Made by a program: the position numbers and the translations under genes
Shown here: one piece after another, positions 45,173 to 53,189 of the stretch
Layout: every line of letters begins with the position of its first letter
Numbering within the stretch: position 1 is the first letter of the stretch
Notes under the pieces: model-generated
Database searches by the model: none
What the model saw: only the letters and a program-made list of their open reading frames with translations
What the model was told of the DNA's origin: nothing
Origin: Bacteroidales bacterium
Lineage (GTDB): Bacteria; Bacteroidota; Bacteroidia; Bacteroidales; Rikenellaceae
NCBI GenBank assembly: GCA_910574205.1
Contig: CAJSYJ010000001.1
Span: forward strand, 868,001 to 932,000
Length of the DNA: 64,000 bases
Direction of reading: 5' to 3'

Positions 45173-45250
45173 AAACTGCCCGGACAGGTTGTACTGATCG
45201 TACTACCTGTTCGGGCAGTTGAGCGAGCGGCAGCAGAATGCTGCTTTTCA
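45160..45250. repeat. Two-hairpin element, copy 1
   Basis: First hairpin 45174-45220 (47 nt): 16-bp arms AACTGCCCGGACAGGT / ACCTGTTCGGGCAGTT with one G-U pair and an inner GTAC/GTAC. Nine bases on, a second hairpin 45230-45244 (GCAGCA-GAA-TGCTGC). It begins 10 bases past the endonuclease stop on the minus strand and could terminate that gene (hairpin then TTTTCGTTGC). Homologous copies: 48800-48888 and 50210-50306. Confidence 0.75.
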
Positions 45251-45259
45251 CAAAAAAAA

Positions 45260-46111
45260 TTATTCCCAGTACGACGCCTCCACGGTCCCCTTCGGTGCGT
45301 CGGGGACGTTGGCGAAGAAAGTCATACCTGTAAGCGTCTCTATCTCTGCGACAGTCATAAGCTGCGGCACGGCCGAAGCGGTGTGCTCGACCCAATAGCC
45401 GGCGCATATAAGCTCTGAGGCCGAGCATGCGGCTACCGACTTGCCGGTGTTGCCGCTGCGCGTGCGCAACATGACCTTATAGTAGTGCGTCGGCACGGGG
45501 CAGACCTTGCCGTCGTTGTCGGTAGAGAGTGTGTCGTAGTTATCGAAGTGACAACCCGAAACACAGTAGAGCGTATCGCTGCACATCCATGCTCCGCGCT
45601 CCTTGGACTCCAAGGCCATCCACTTGCCGCCGTTGAGAGTCTGGTTCTGCGGCGTCATGTTGGAGCAGTAGTTGGTCTGCTTGCGCGCCAGTGCCGTGAC
45701 AGTGCGTTGCGCCTTGGCGATCTGGTGTCCGCGGCTATATGCCGCGCCGTCGGCCTGATAGCTGCGGCTGTTGACCACTGCCTGCTGCTGCTTGTCGAGC
45801 GACGGATCCAAAACGAACGTCTCGCTGCTTGCCGAACCGCTCGTATAGTAGGAGTGCATAGGATATGCTACCCACAGAGCCGCATGGTGCACAGGATCGT
45901 AGCACATCGAATAGTTGCGCCGGTACGTTCCGTCAGCCTGCGTGGCGTCATCGGTTATCAGTTTGACGCACTGGGCATAAGACTCTATCATGGTGCCGTC
46001 GGCATTCGCTGCGGGCAACTCCGCCCACGGCTTGCCGAAAGCCGCTGTTCCCGTGGTAGGGCCCGGCGTCGGAGAGGGGTCGGTACCCCCTCCTCCGTCG
46101 CCACCCTCAGT
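45260..46111 (-). pseudogene. DNA/RNA non-specific endonuclease domain, separated from its upstream half by one in-frame TGA
   Basis: A 283-codon open stretch in exactly the same frame as the lipoprotein gene upstream. It begins right after that gene's TGA with a Gly/Pro/Thr linker (TEGGDGGGGTDPSPTPGP), then the nuclease domain. The metal-dependent NUC-type active site reads YSRGHQIAKAQRTV (SRGH for the usual DRGH, with the catalytic His) and NYCSNMTPQNQTLNGGKWMA with the conserved Asn. There is no start of its own with a signal peptide: the first codons usable are TTG at 46018 or ATG at 45991. As a separate product it would be cytosolic, which is unlikely for such a nuclease. Best read as the C-terminal domain of a single exported protein broken by a nonsense codon, or read through. 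Confidence 0.75.
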
Positions 46112-48190
46112 TCAATTGGCGTATGTTACCTCGACTTGCGAAATATACATCGCATTGCCGGACATGACATACAATGACGTATACGTCTCAGAGAGCGTTG
46201 TCAAATCGAATACAAATTCGTTGCTGCCGGTCGACGTTATAGTCATTACCGCACCAGTCGTCGACGTCGATACCGTGGTAAGGAATACCTTATAACCTGA
46301 TTTATAGGTAGTACCTGTATTGATTTTTACGCTGGCTATCGGAGCGCCTGTATCCGGAATCTTTATATATTTGCCCTTTCCATTGATCTGGATGCCATTG
46401 GCGTTTTTCATAGCGAACCAGCTCCAACCATCGTAAGAGCCTGCGGCATAGCTGCCTTTCAGCATGCTGACGATATCCTCATACGTGAGCGTTGCCGTCT
46501 TGCCGGCATCGGCAGAAGCGACGATAGCGATACGATGTGCGGTACCGTTGAAATCGAGCTCGATCCAACCGCTGCCCTCACCGGCGACGGTAAACGTAAC
46601 GGCGGCATTCGCTATCGAGGCCGTGGTTACGACAGTGCCGTCGACATCTACGAGAACATTATTCTCCGCAGCGTTACGAAGCTGATATACGTCTTTCTCG
46701 GTATATTCGCCGGCAACGGCGCCTACCTTGATCTCGTCTTTGAGCAGCTTGAACTCAGGGAGATTGTCGACATGTACGGGAATGATCTGCAAATCGTTGA
46801 TCATCGTATTGTTCTTGTCGTAGAATGCGAAACGCGGCGATGTCTGGTTGTACCCCAACACACGACCGGCATTACCCTGAACAGATATATTATACTTGCC
46901 AGCAGCATCGGCCGGCTGTATCTTCAACGGCGTGGCTGTCTCTTTCAGATAGCAGCTCTTGGCAGCCGTACAATTGATGAACAGACCGTTGAGCTTAGAG
47001 CTGACGGTATAGGTCCCGTCGGTCTCGTTCTGGTTGATATACCAAATGTATTTATCCTCGCTGATAGAGAGCTTGCGGTTTTCGCCCTCGCCGACCCATG
47101 TCGAAGGCAGAGCCACACTGCTCAAAGCACTGCTTACAGCATCGCTCGACATCATCGAATCGTCGGTTGCGATGACATAGTAACCGTCCAGAATAGCAGC
47201 TACCTCGCCGGCCGTGACAGTTACACTGTTGTCGACATTGACCGTAAGCTGGTTGCGCTGCGTATTTCTGAATGCCACCTCGCGCGTCATGGTAACCCGC
47301 TTGGTAATGACGGTGCCGGCGGTAGTACGTATCGTAAACTCGATTACGTCGCCAGGCGCCAAAACGATAGGAGCCGTTACCACCCATGCAGTGAAGTCGG
47401 CATTGACGGCCGGCGTATCGCCCAGCATGACCTGTACCGAGCTGGCGCGTGCACTGTCGAAGAAATCCGAATTGTCGATATTGAGCGGGTTGCCGTCGAC
47501 ATCCACATAGCTGAATGTCGCGGGATCGAAATAGAAGTTACCTGCGAGATACTTGGTAGAGTTTTCGGTATCGACATGCACCGTGACCGAGCGCACCTTC
47601 TCGTCGCTGCTTTTGAGCACGTCGTTGCTAATCACATACTTGATCTCGGTTATGGCAACCGGACGTCCGAAACGCACGTCGACGATGTTCTTCTCGGTAG
47701 CCGAGACCTCGACGTCGTAGAGATTGTCGGCCACGAGGATATCGGCTTCGGGGTCGAACGCATCCGTGCGTCCCTCCTGACGAGATTTAAGCGTCAGTGC
47801 GAATGCCTTGATCTGATTGTCCTCGGTACGCACATGGCCGTCGCCCCAGCGAGCCTCGACAGGATAGAATCCCTGAATGGTGCGGGTGGTGCCGTCGGGG
47901 CGCATGCCCGAGAGTTTGAAATTTGCGATGTTATCCGCACCGATCTCGATCGCCGAGATACGGCCGATGCCGTTCGAATAGAATACGGCATTGTCGGAAG
48001 CCGACCACTTGATCTTGTTGATCGCCGGATCGAACTCGGTGCGCGTATCGCCGACTATGCCGTCGGTACGCAATGTAAGGGTCGTGCCCTCGTCGGGACG
48101 CTGTACTTCGATGTCGCTGTCAGCCGAGCAGCCTATCGTTGCAGCAGCAGCCACTACCGCTGCAAGAGTCTGGAAGAATCTGAATTTCAT
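46112..48190 (-). CDS. Fimbrillin-like lipoprotein, N-terminal portion of a nuclease fusion
   Basis: A 692-residue lipoprotein (Cys21, AAAATIGC). The first 330 residues follow the fimbrillin/Mfa-like plan: TLRTDGIVGDTRTEFDPAIN with a TR motif, WSASDNAVFYSNG, and a strand-rich domain with FYPVEARWGDG. After it come a region of repeated strand domains (YYVIATDDSMMSSDAVSSAL onward) and a C-terminal carbohydrate-binding-like module closing with MYISQVEVTYAN. The TGA at 46112-46114 falls exactly at the end of this module, and the downstream frame stays open into a linker and nuclease domain. The start lies 11 bases after the small peptide gene. An exported surface nuclease of 975 residues is the likely ancestral product. 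Confidence 0.8.
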   Translation of the reverse strand: MKFRFFQTLAAVVAAAATIGCSADSDIEVQRPDEGTTLTLRTDGIVGDTRTEFDPAINKIKWSASDNAVFYSNGIGRISAIEIGADNIANFKLSGMRPDGTTRTIQGFYPVEARWGDGHVRTEDNQIKAFALTLKSRQEGRTDAFDPEADILVADNLYDVEVSATEKNIVDVRFGRPVAITEIKYVISNDVLKSSDEKVRSVTVHVDTENSTKYLAGNFYFDPATFSYVDVDGNPLNIDNSDFFDSARASSVQVMLGDTPAVNADFTAWVVTAPIVLAPGDVIEFTIRTTAGTVITKRVTMTREVAFRNTQRNQLTVNVDNSVTVTAGEVAAILDGYYVIATDDSMMSSDAVSSALSSVALPSTWVGEGENRKLSISEDKYIWYINQNETDGTYTVSSKLNGLFINCTAAKSCYLKETATPLKIQPADAAGKYNISVQGNAGRVLGYNQTSPRFAFYDKNNTMINDLQIIPVHVDNLPEFKLLKDEIKVGAVAGEYTEKDVYQLRNAAENNVLVDVDGTVVTTASIANAAVTFTVAGEGSGWIELDFNGTAHRIAIVASADAGKTATLTYEDIVSMLKGSYAAGSYDGWSWFAMKNANGIQINGKGKYIKIPDTGAPIASVKINTGTTYKSGYKVFLTTVSTSTTGAVMTITSTGSNEFVFDLTTLSETYTSLYVMSGNAMYISQVEVTYAN

Positions 48191-48201
48191 AGCCGTGTAA
48201 A

Positions 48202-48354
48202 TTAAAATTCTCCCATGTCGTTGATGTTGCCGTCTGCCCAGTCTGCGCTACCGGATGCGCCGTATGACGCTTCGAGTCCTCTCTCGAAACGGACTTCAAT
48301 AAATTCCAGCTCGGGAGCAACGTAAATTTCCCCCCCCCGTAAAATTTCGTTCAT
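48202..48354 (-). CDS. 50-residue peptide with G9 tract, leader gene of the fimbrillin-nuclease operon
   Basis: Short ORF of 50 codons: it starts MNEILRGGEIYVAPELEFIE and ends WADGNINDMGEF. It lies 11 bases before the lipoprotein start. The pattern IYxAPExEfxEVxxExGLxAS with an acidic Gly/Trp/Asn-rich tail matches short Bacteroidales peptides that are encoded directly before fimbrillin-type lipoproteins. Function is unknown; there is no signal peptide. Codons 6-9 contain nine consecutive G (plus-strand C9, 48330-48338), so a one-base slip would abolish the peptide. Amino-acid pattern and operon position support it as a real gene. Confidence 0.7.
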   Translation of the reverse strand: MNEILRGGEIYVAPELEFIEVRFERGLEASYGASGSADWADGNINDMGEF

Positions 48355-48799
48355 AGTAGTATTATTTAGTTAGTTAAAGTCAAAATGCTTAGAATCAAAC
48401 ACATCGCACACAGAAGCCCAACATATGCTCCGTAATACGCTTGTTTCGATCTTAAAGTTAAGCATAAAACCCGTTACGTTGTAACAATTTCTTAATCTTT
48501 TTTTAACATTATGTAAACACAATGTCTATCGTGCAGTTATCGCAATGCGGCAACGATAGCCGCATCCGGCTTTCGGCACACCATATTCGCCGGGGCATCG
48601 GCATGCCGTTTAGCATAACGACAAAGTGACAAAGCGTAATTGCTGCGGAGAAATTATCATTACCGCATCGGCCGATCGGACAAGCGCAACGATCTGCCGC
48701 TTTCGCCGAATCACCCCGCTACGCTATTATCATCGATCGACAACACTCCTCTATCGCGCATCGTACCCTGCCTAAGTATACCGCACAAAGAGCAATATT
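48355..48799. other. Upstream region of the small peptide operon
   Basis: No gene. AT-rich near 48440-48530; minus-strand TAACTTTA at about 48463-48470 is a one-off match to TAnnTTTG and a possible -7 box, giving a leader of about 100 bases. At 48767-48785 TACCCTGCCTAAGTATACC matches a stretch at 44765, linking this flank with the space downstream of efp. Confidence 0.45.
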
Positions 48800-48888
48800 G
48801 AAATTAGCGCACAAAAATCTCCCGAACGGACAGTACTCGATCTACGCCCCATGCGGGAGATTGAGAGCCCGGCAGAGAATACTGCTTA
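48800..48888. repeat. Two-hairpin element, copy 2
   Basis: First hairpin 48816-48862 (47 nt): outer arms AATCTCCCG / CGGGAGATT and inner GTA/TAC around CTCGATC; the middle is more decayed than in copies 1 and 3. The second hairpin after nine bases is GCAG-AGAATA-CTGC (48872-48885). Flanking TTAGCGCACAAAAA and CTTATAACTG match the same positions in copy 3. No gene ends next to it. Confidence 0.7.
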
Positions 48889-48949
48889 TAACTGAATAGT
48901 CTGGACACCATAAGCCGATTTTACACCCGAGCGGCTCAGCGACGGCTGG

Positions 48950-49935
48950 CAACGACGGAGCAATGCGACAGCAGGGCAATGCAGCAACGGGGCAATGCGG
49001 CGGCGAAAAAAACACGACAGCGGAGCAACACGACGGCGGGACAACGGGACAACAGGACAACAGGACAACAGGGCAACGCGGCGACGGGAAACACGACGAC
49101 GCAGCAACGGGGCTATGCGACGACGGGACAACGAGACATCATGAGACGCGACGGCGGGACAACTGGACAACAGGGCAATGCGGCGACGGGAAACACGACA
49201 ACGCAGCAACGGGGCAACAGAACAACACGGCGGCGGAAAAACACGACTGCGGAGCAACGAGGCAATGCGGCGGCGGGGCAACACGGCAACGCAGCAACAG
49301 GACAATGCAACAACGCGACGGCGGGACAACGGGGAAACACGACAGCGCAGCAACGAGGCAATGCGGCGGCGGGACAACGCGGCAACGGGGCAACGCGACG
49401 GCGGCGACGGGGCAATGCGGCGACGGGAAACACGACAACGCAGCAACGGGGCAACAGAACAACACGGCGGCGGAAAAAACACGACAGCGGAGCAACGAGG
49501 CAATGCGGCGGCGGGGCAACACTGCAACGCAGCAACAGGACAATGCAACAACGCGACGGCGGGACAACGGGGCAATGCGGCGACGGGAAACACGGCAACG
49601 CAGCAACGGGGCAACAGAACAACACGGCGACGGGAAAAACACGACGGCGGGACAATGGGGCAACACGGCAACGCGGCAGCGGAAAAAACACGACAGCGGA
49701 GCAACGCGACGGCGGGACAACGGGACAATGCGGCGACGGGGCAACAAGACGACGGAGCAGCGCGGCGACACGGCGAAGGGAAAAACACGACAGCGGAACA
49801 ACACGACGGCGGGACAACGGGACGGCGGGACAACAGGACAACAGGGCAACGCAACGACGGGGAAACATGGCGGCGGGGCAACAAGACGACGAAGCAACAC
49901 GGCAACGCAGCAACAGGGCAACGAGACGACGGGGC
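48950..49935. repeat. T-depleted octanucleotide repeat array
   Basis: About 985 bases made of degenerate 8-bp units, plus-strand consensus close to RCAACGGG/GCGGGACA, for example GCGGGACA ACGGGGCA ATGCGGCG. Units group into 24-bp and larger blocks: GGCAAYGCGGCGACGGGAAA starts at 49072, 49174, 49411 and 49571. Register shifts by one base at A-runs (GGAAAAAC against GGAAAAAAC). Because the plus strand is nearly T-free, stops are absent and all six frames are open, giving Gln/Arg/Gly/Asn/Thr or Cys/Pro/Val/Arg-rich translations. Unit length (8), indels that break frame and lack of a start region favour non-coding DNA. Confidence 0.85.
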
Positions 49936-49975
49936 AAGAGTATATACCATACCCGACATACAGCCCGTAGGCCGA

Positions 49976-50175
49976 CGACACGGCGCGGGAGGAATACGGC
50001 GACAGACGGGACACGGCGCAGGAGAGACACGGCGCAGGAGAGACACGGCGCAGGAGGGACACGGCAACGGACGGGACACAGCGCGGGAGAGACACGGCGC
50101 GGGAGAGACACGGCGCGGGCGGGATACGGCGCGGGCGGGATACGGCGCAGGAGAGACACGGCGCGGGCGGGATAC
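49976..50175. repeat. 16-bp tandem repeat, continuation of the octamer array
   Basis: About eleven units of GACACGGCGCGGGAGA with A/G and C/T changes, directly after a 40-base spacer (49936-49975). Sixteen bases is twice the octamer and not a multiple of three. Confidence 0.85.
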
Positions 50176-50209
50176 GGCGAGCGGCAATCAATCACTCATA
50201 AGAAGCAGT

Positions 50210-50306
50210 ATCTTAGCGTGCAAACGATATGGAGCCGAACGGGCGGTACTCGCAGTACGTCCCGTTCGGCTCCATTAATGTGCGGCGATCGAACGCCGCC
50301 TATAAG
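50210..50306. repeat. Two-hairpin element, copy 3
   Basis: First hairpin 50229-50275 (47 nt): perfect 15-bp arms ATGGAGCCGAACGGG / CCCGTTCGGCTCCAT with inner GTACT/AGTAC. Second hairpin 50282-50299 (GCGGCG-ATCGAA-CGCCGC). It starts 10 bases past the tsf stop on the minus strand and probably ends tsf transcription. Arms differ from copies 1 and 2 but remain complementary. Confidence 0.78.
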
Positions 50307-50315
50307 TGAAAGAAA

Positions 50316-51146
50316 TTACGCTTCGAGAGCGAATCTCTTATAAGCCACAACAGTTGCCTCCTTATCGGCCTTCTGTATGAGCTCGCGGATAGTCTCCTTC
50401 TCGCCTACGACGATCTGGTTGAGCAGGGTGTTCTCCTCGAAGAACTTGCGCAGCTTGCCTTCTGCGATCTTCTCCAAGATAGCCTCGGGCTTGTTGGCGT
50501 TCTTCGGATCCTGCTTCATCTGCTCCAAGGCGATAGCCTTCTCGTGTGCGACGGTCTCTGCGGGGCAGTCGTCGACATCGATCGAGATAGGAGCCATAGC
50601 GGTAGCCTGCATGGCGACAGTGTGTGCAACCTCCTCAGAGACGGGCTTGTTGAAGCCGATAACCGTACCGAGCTTCTTGTTGAAGTGGACGTATGCGTGG
50701 CAGAAAGGAGCCTCGATGCGTGCATAGTATGCCAGCTCGACCTTCTCGCCGGTCTGACCCGACTTCTCGGTCACCAGCTCCTCGACGGTGCGTCCCTCGG
50801 CGTTCTTCACGGCCAGAAGCGCATCGCGGTCGGCTGCGTCGGCCGAAACGGCGATATCGAGAATGGCGTTTGCCGAAGCACCGAACTCGACGTTCTGCGC
50901 AACGAAGTCGGTCTCGCATGCCAGGCAGAGAATATACGCCTTGTCGCCGACGATCTTCGTCACGACAACGCCCTCAGAGGCGCTGCGATCGGCACGCTTG
51001 CTCACGACCAGCTTGCCCTTCTCGCGAATAATATCCTGAGCACGATCGTAATCGCCCTCAGCCTCGACCAATGCCTTCTTGCAATCCATCATGCCGGCAC
51101 CGGTCATCTTGCGGAGCTTCATTACATCAGCTGCTTTGATTTCCAT
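50316..51146 (-). CDS. tsf: Elongation factor Ts
   Basis: Nucleotide-exchange factor for EF-Tu. The 276 residues begin MEIKAADVMKLRKMTGAGMM, then DCKKALVEAEGDYDRAQDII, the N-terminal UBA-like domain that contacts EF-Tu. The core has ACETDFVAQN, with the TDF motif that opens the EF-Tu nucleotide site. The C-terminal part ends VVGEKETIRELIQKADKEAT. It lies 82 bases after rpsB on the same strand, the standard pairing. The two-hairpin element copy 3 follows the stop. Confidence 0.97.
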   Translation of the reverse strand: MEIKAADVMKLRKMTGAGMMDCKKALVEAEGDYDRAQDIIREKGKLVVSKRADRSASEGVVVTKIVGDKAYILCLACETDFVAQNVEFGASANAILDIAVSADAADRDALLAVKNAEGRTVEELVTEKSGQTGEKVELAYYARIEAPFCHAYVHFNKKLGTVIGFNKPVSEEVAHTVAMQATAMAPISIDVDDCPAETVAHEKAIALEQMKQDPKNANKPEAILEKIAEGKLRKFFEENTLLNQIVVGEKETIRELIQKADKEATVVAYKRFALEA

Positions 51147-51228
51147 AGTATTGTTCCTTTCTATTTATCGGTTAATAAATCGCACCTGACAGAGGCCGCC
51201 CGAGGGCAGCCCCGTCGGGCAGATCGAA

Positions 51229-52083
51229 TTACTCGGCCGTCTCTGCACTCTCGGTGGCAGCGACAACCTCGGCTACGACAGCCTCCTCGGCGTCGACAGC
51301 AGCCTTGACGGCTTTCTTGATGCGGGGCTTGCCCTCCTTGCGGGGAGCAGCCTCGGCTGCGGCCTCGGCCTCCTGAGCCTCCTTCTCCTTTTCGAGCTTA
51401 CGCTCCTCGCTGCCCTCGGCGATAGCGGCGCAAACCGTTTCGAGGATAACAGCGATCGACTTAGCAGCGTCGTCATTTGCCGGAATAACGTAATCGATGT
51501 CGGTTGGATCACAACAAGTATCTACCATGGCAAATACGGGGATGCTCAAACGCTTAGCCTCCTTGACTGCGTTCTGCTCTTTCTGTACGTCGACGACAAA
51601 CAGAGCCGCGGGCAGACGCGTAAGGTCGGCGATAGAACCGAGGTTCTTTTCGAGCTTGGCACGCTGACGTGCGATTTGGAGCTTCTCGCGCTTCGAGAAG
51701 TTGTCGAATGTGCCGTCGTTGGTCATCTTGTCGATGGTGGCCATTTTCTTGACGGCTTTACGTATGGTGGGGAAGTTTGTAAGCATACCGCCTGCCCAAC
51801 GCTCAGTGACGTAAGGCATACCGACGGCTGCAACCTTTTCGGCTACAATCTCCTTGGCCTGCTTCTTCGTGGCTACGAACAGCACGCGGCGGCCGCTCTT
51901 GGCGATCTGCTTCAATGCTGCTGCGGCCTCGTCGAGTTTGAGGACCGTTTTGTGAAGGTCGATGATATGGATACCGTTCTTCTCCATGAAGATGTACGGT
52001 GCCATTTTGGGGTTCCACTTGCGCTTCAAGTGACCGAAGTGAACGCCTGCCTCCAACAATGTATTAAAATCTGTACGTGACAT
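51229..52083 (-). CDS. rpsB: 30S ribosomal protein S2
   Basis: Small-subunit protein on the 30S platform. The 284 residues start MSRTDFNTLLEAGVHFGHLK and carry VDTCCDPTDIDYVIPANDDA, a family signature. The last 55 residues form an Ala/Glu/Lys-rich tail (KEAQEAEAAAEAAPRKEGKP onward) beyond the E. coli length, as in other Bacteroidales. It precedes tsf. The 186-base gap upstream, to rpsI, has no clear -7 box; expression may come from the rplM promoter or an unrecognised leader. Confidence 0.97.
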   Translation of the reverse strand: MSRTDFNTLLEAGVHFGHLKRKWNPKMAPYIFMEKNGIHIIDLHKTVLKLDEAAAALKQIAKSGRRVLFVATKKQAKEIVAEKVAAVGMPYVTERWAGGMLTNFPTIRKAVKKMATIDKMTNDGTFDNFSKREKLQIARQRAKLEKNLGSIADLTRLPAALFVVDVQKEQNAVKEAKRLSIPVFAMVDTCCDPTDIDYVIPANDDAAKSIAVILETVCAAIAEGSEERKLEKEKEAQEAEAAAEAAPRKEGKPRIKKAVKAAVDAEEAVVAEVVAATESAETAE

Positions 52084-52269
52084 TTCTTGTTTCGTATTAA
52101 ATTTATTTTAATTCTCTTTATTTCAACCCGCAAGTAGTAACTCGGTTAATCTTGCGCGTTTTCCGCGAGCGGGCAACCGACGGGTAATGCCATATAAATA
52201 TATATAGGTGCAGTCCCGAGGGTTTGTAACCCTGCTCGTGCATAGCCGAAATTTCGAGGTCGGTAGCGA

Positions 52270-52656
52270 TTAACGCTTGCTGAACTGGAACTTGCGACGT
52301 GCTCCGGGCTGACCGGGCTTCTTACGCTCAACCTCGCGGGGATCGCGGGTCAGGAAGCCGTTCTTTTTCAGTACGGGACGCAGCTCGGCATCGATCTGGC
52401 ACAGTGCGCGTGCGATACCCATGCGAGCGGCCTCGGCCTGACCCTTGATGCCGCCGCCGTCGAGATTGATGGCAACGTCATAGCTCTCCAAAGTCTCGGT
52501 AACCAGCAGAGGCTGCTTTACCTCGTATTGAAGAATATTCAGGGGGAAATAGACTTCCAGCTCCTTGTGGTTGATTGTAATCTGACCCTTACCCGGCTTC
52601 ACGAATACGCGAGCCACAGCAGCCTTACGGCGACCTACGGTGTTTACAACTTCCAT
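52270..52656 (-). CDS. rpsI: 30S ribosomal protein S9
   Basis: Small-subunit protein whose C-terminal tail reaches the P-site tRNA. The 128 residues start MEVVNTVGRRKAAVARVFVK and end in the basic GQPGARRKFQFSKR, with the terminal KR and aromatic residues that are conserved in the family (SKR). Five bases separate it from rplM; the L13-S9 pairing is universal. Confidence 0.97.
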   Translation of the reverse strand: MEVVNTVGRRKAAVARVFVKPGKGQITINHKELEVYFPLNILQYEVKQPLLVTETLESYDVAINLDGGGIKGQAEAARMGIARALCQIDAELRPVLKKNGFLTRDPREVERKKPGQPGARRKFQFSKR

Positions 52657-52661
52657 AATTC

Positions 52662-53117
52662 TTACTTAATCTCGTTTAACTTAATCTCTTTGGGCGCCTG
52701 TGCCGCATGGGGATGCTCGGCACCTGCATAGACCTTCAAATTCTTGAAGATAGCATCGCCGAGGCGGTTCTTGGGCAGCATGCCGCGAACAGCGTTCTCA
52801 ACGACGAATGTCGGCTTCTTCGAAAGGAAGTCCGCCGGAGTAGCGAAGCGCTGACCTCCCGGGAAACCGGTGTAGCGCGTGTAGACCTTGTCGGTCAACT
52901 TGTCGCCCGTGAGCTTCACCTTGTCCGCATTGATTACGATGACGAAATCACCGCAATTAGCGTGAGGAGTGTAGCTGGGCTTGTTCTTGCCTCGGAGGAT
53001 CTTAGCCACCTGCGACGCAAGACGTCCCAACACCTCGTTCGTCGCGTCGATAACGAACCACTCTTTCTGAGCAGCCTCCGCATTGACCGAGATGGTTTTG
53101 TAACTTAATGAATCCAC
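52662..53117 (-). CDS. rplM: 50S ribosomal protein L13 (GTG start)
   Basis: Early-assembling large-subunit protein. The start is GTG at 53117, giving 151 residues beginning (M)DSLSYKTISVNAEAAQKEWF, which matches the N terminus of Bacteroidales L13. An ATG 54 bases upstream would add unrelated residues and lies very close to the promoter box. Signature: DATNEVLGRLASQVAKILRG and the FPGG-containing TRYTGFPGGQRF. A minus-strand TACCTTTG (plus 53182-53189) is the -7 box, so the leader is about 60 bases and may hold an autoregulatory structure. Confidence 0.95.
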   Translation of the reverse strand: MDSLSYKTISVNAEAAQKEWFVIDATNEVLGRLASQVAKILRGKNKPSYTPHANCGDFVIVINADKVKLTGDKLTDKVYTRYTGFPGGQRFATPADFLSKKPTFVVENAVRGMLPKNRLGDAIFKNLKVYAGAEHPHAAQAPKEIKLNEIK

Positions 53118-53181
53118 TTTTCTCTTACGTTTAGTTAATACTTTGTTTATTGTAATCCAATACCCGCACAAAGCGAGTGTG

Positions 53182-53189
53182 CAAAGGTA
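53182..53189 (-). promoter_or_regulatory. -7 box of the rplM operon
   Basis: Minus-strand TACCTTTG. The leader from about 53176 to 53117 contains a CGCTTTGTGCG mini-hairpin; L13 leaders are known in Bacteroidia, but a match was not checked. Confidence 0.65.

Noticed and set aside
44815-45222. 135-codon open frame in the space after efp
   Set aside because: It overlaps hairpin elements and repeats, has no recognisable protein features, no promoter and atypical composition.
48950-50175. CRISPR array
   Set aside because: There are no fixed-length repeats alternating with unique spacers and no cas genes; units are 8 or 16 bp and contiguous.
45160-50306. Integron attC sites as the identity of the two-hairpin elements
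   Set aside because: Only copy 1 carries a GTTRRRY-like end; copies 2 and 3 do not. No RYYYAAC partner and no integron integrase are visible. The analogy is kept only as a hypothesis about cassette-like bracketing.
48886-50343. Open frames of 335-454 codons on both strands across the octamer array
   Set aside because: All six frames are open because the repeat lacks stop triplets. The 8/16-bp period and one-base register shifts do not keep a frame, and no promoter or start region is evident. Kept as a repeat, not as genes.
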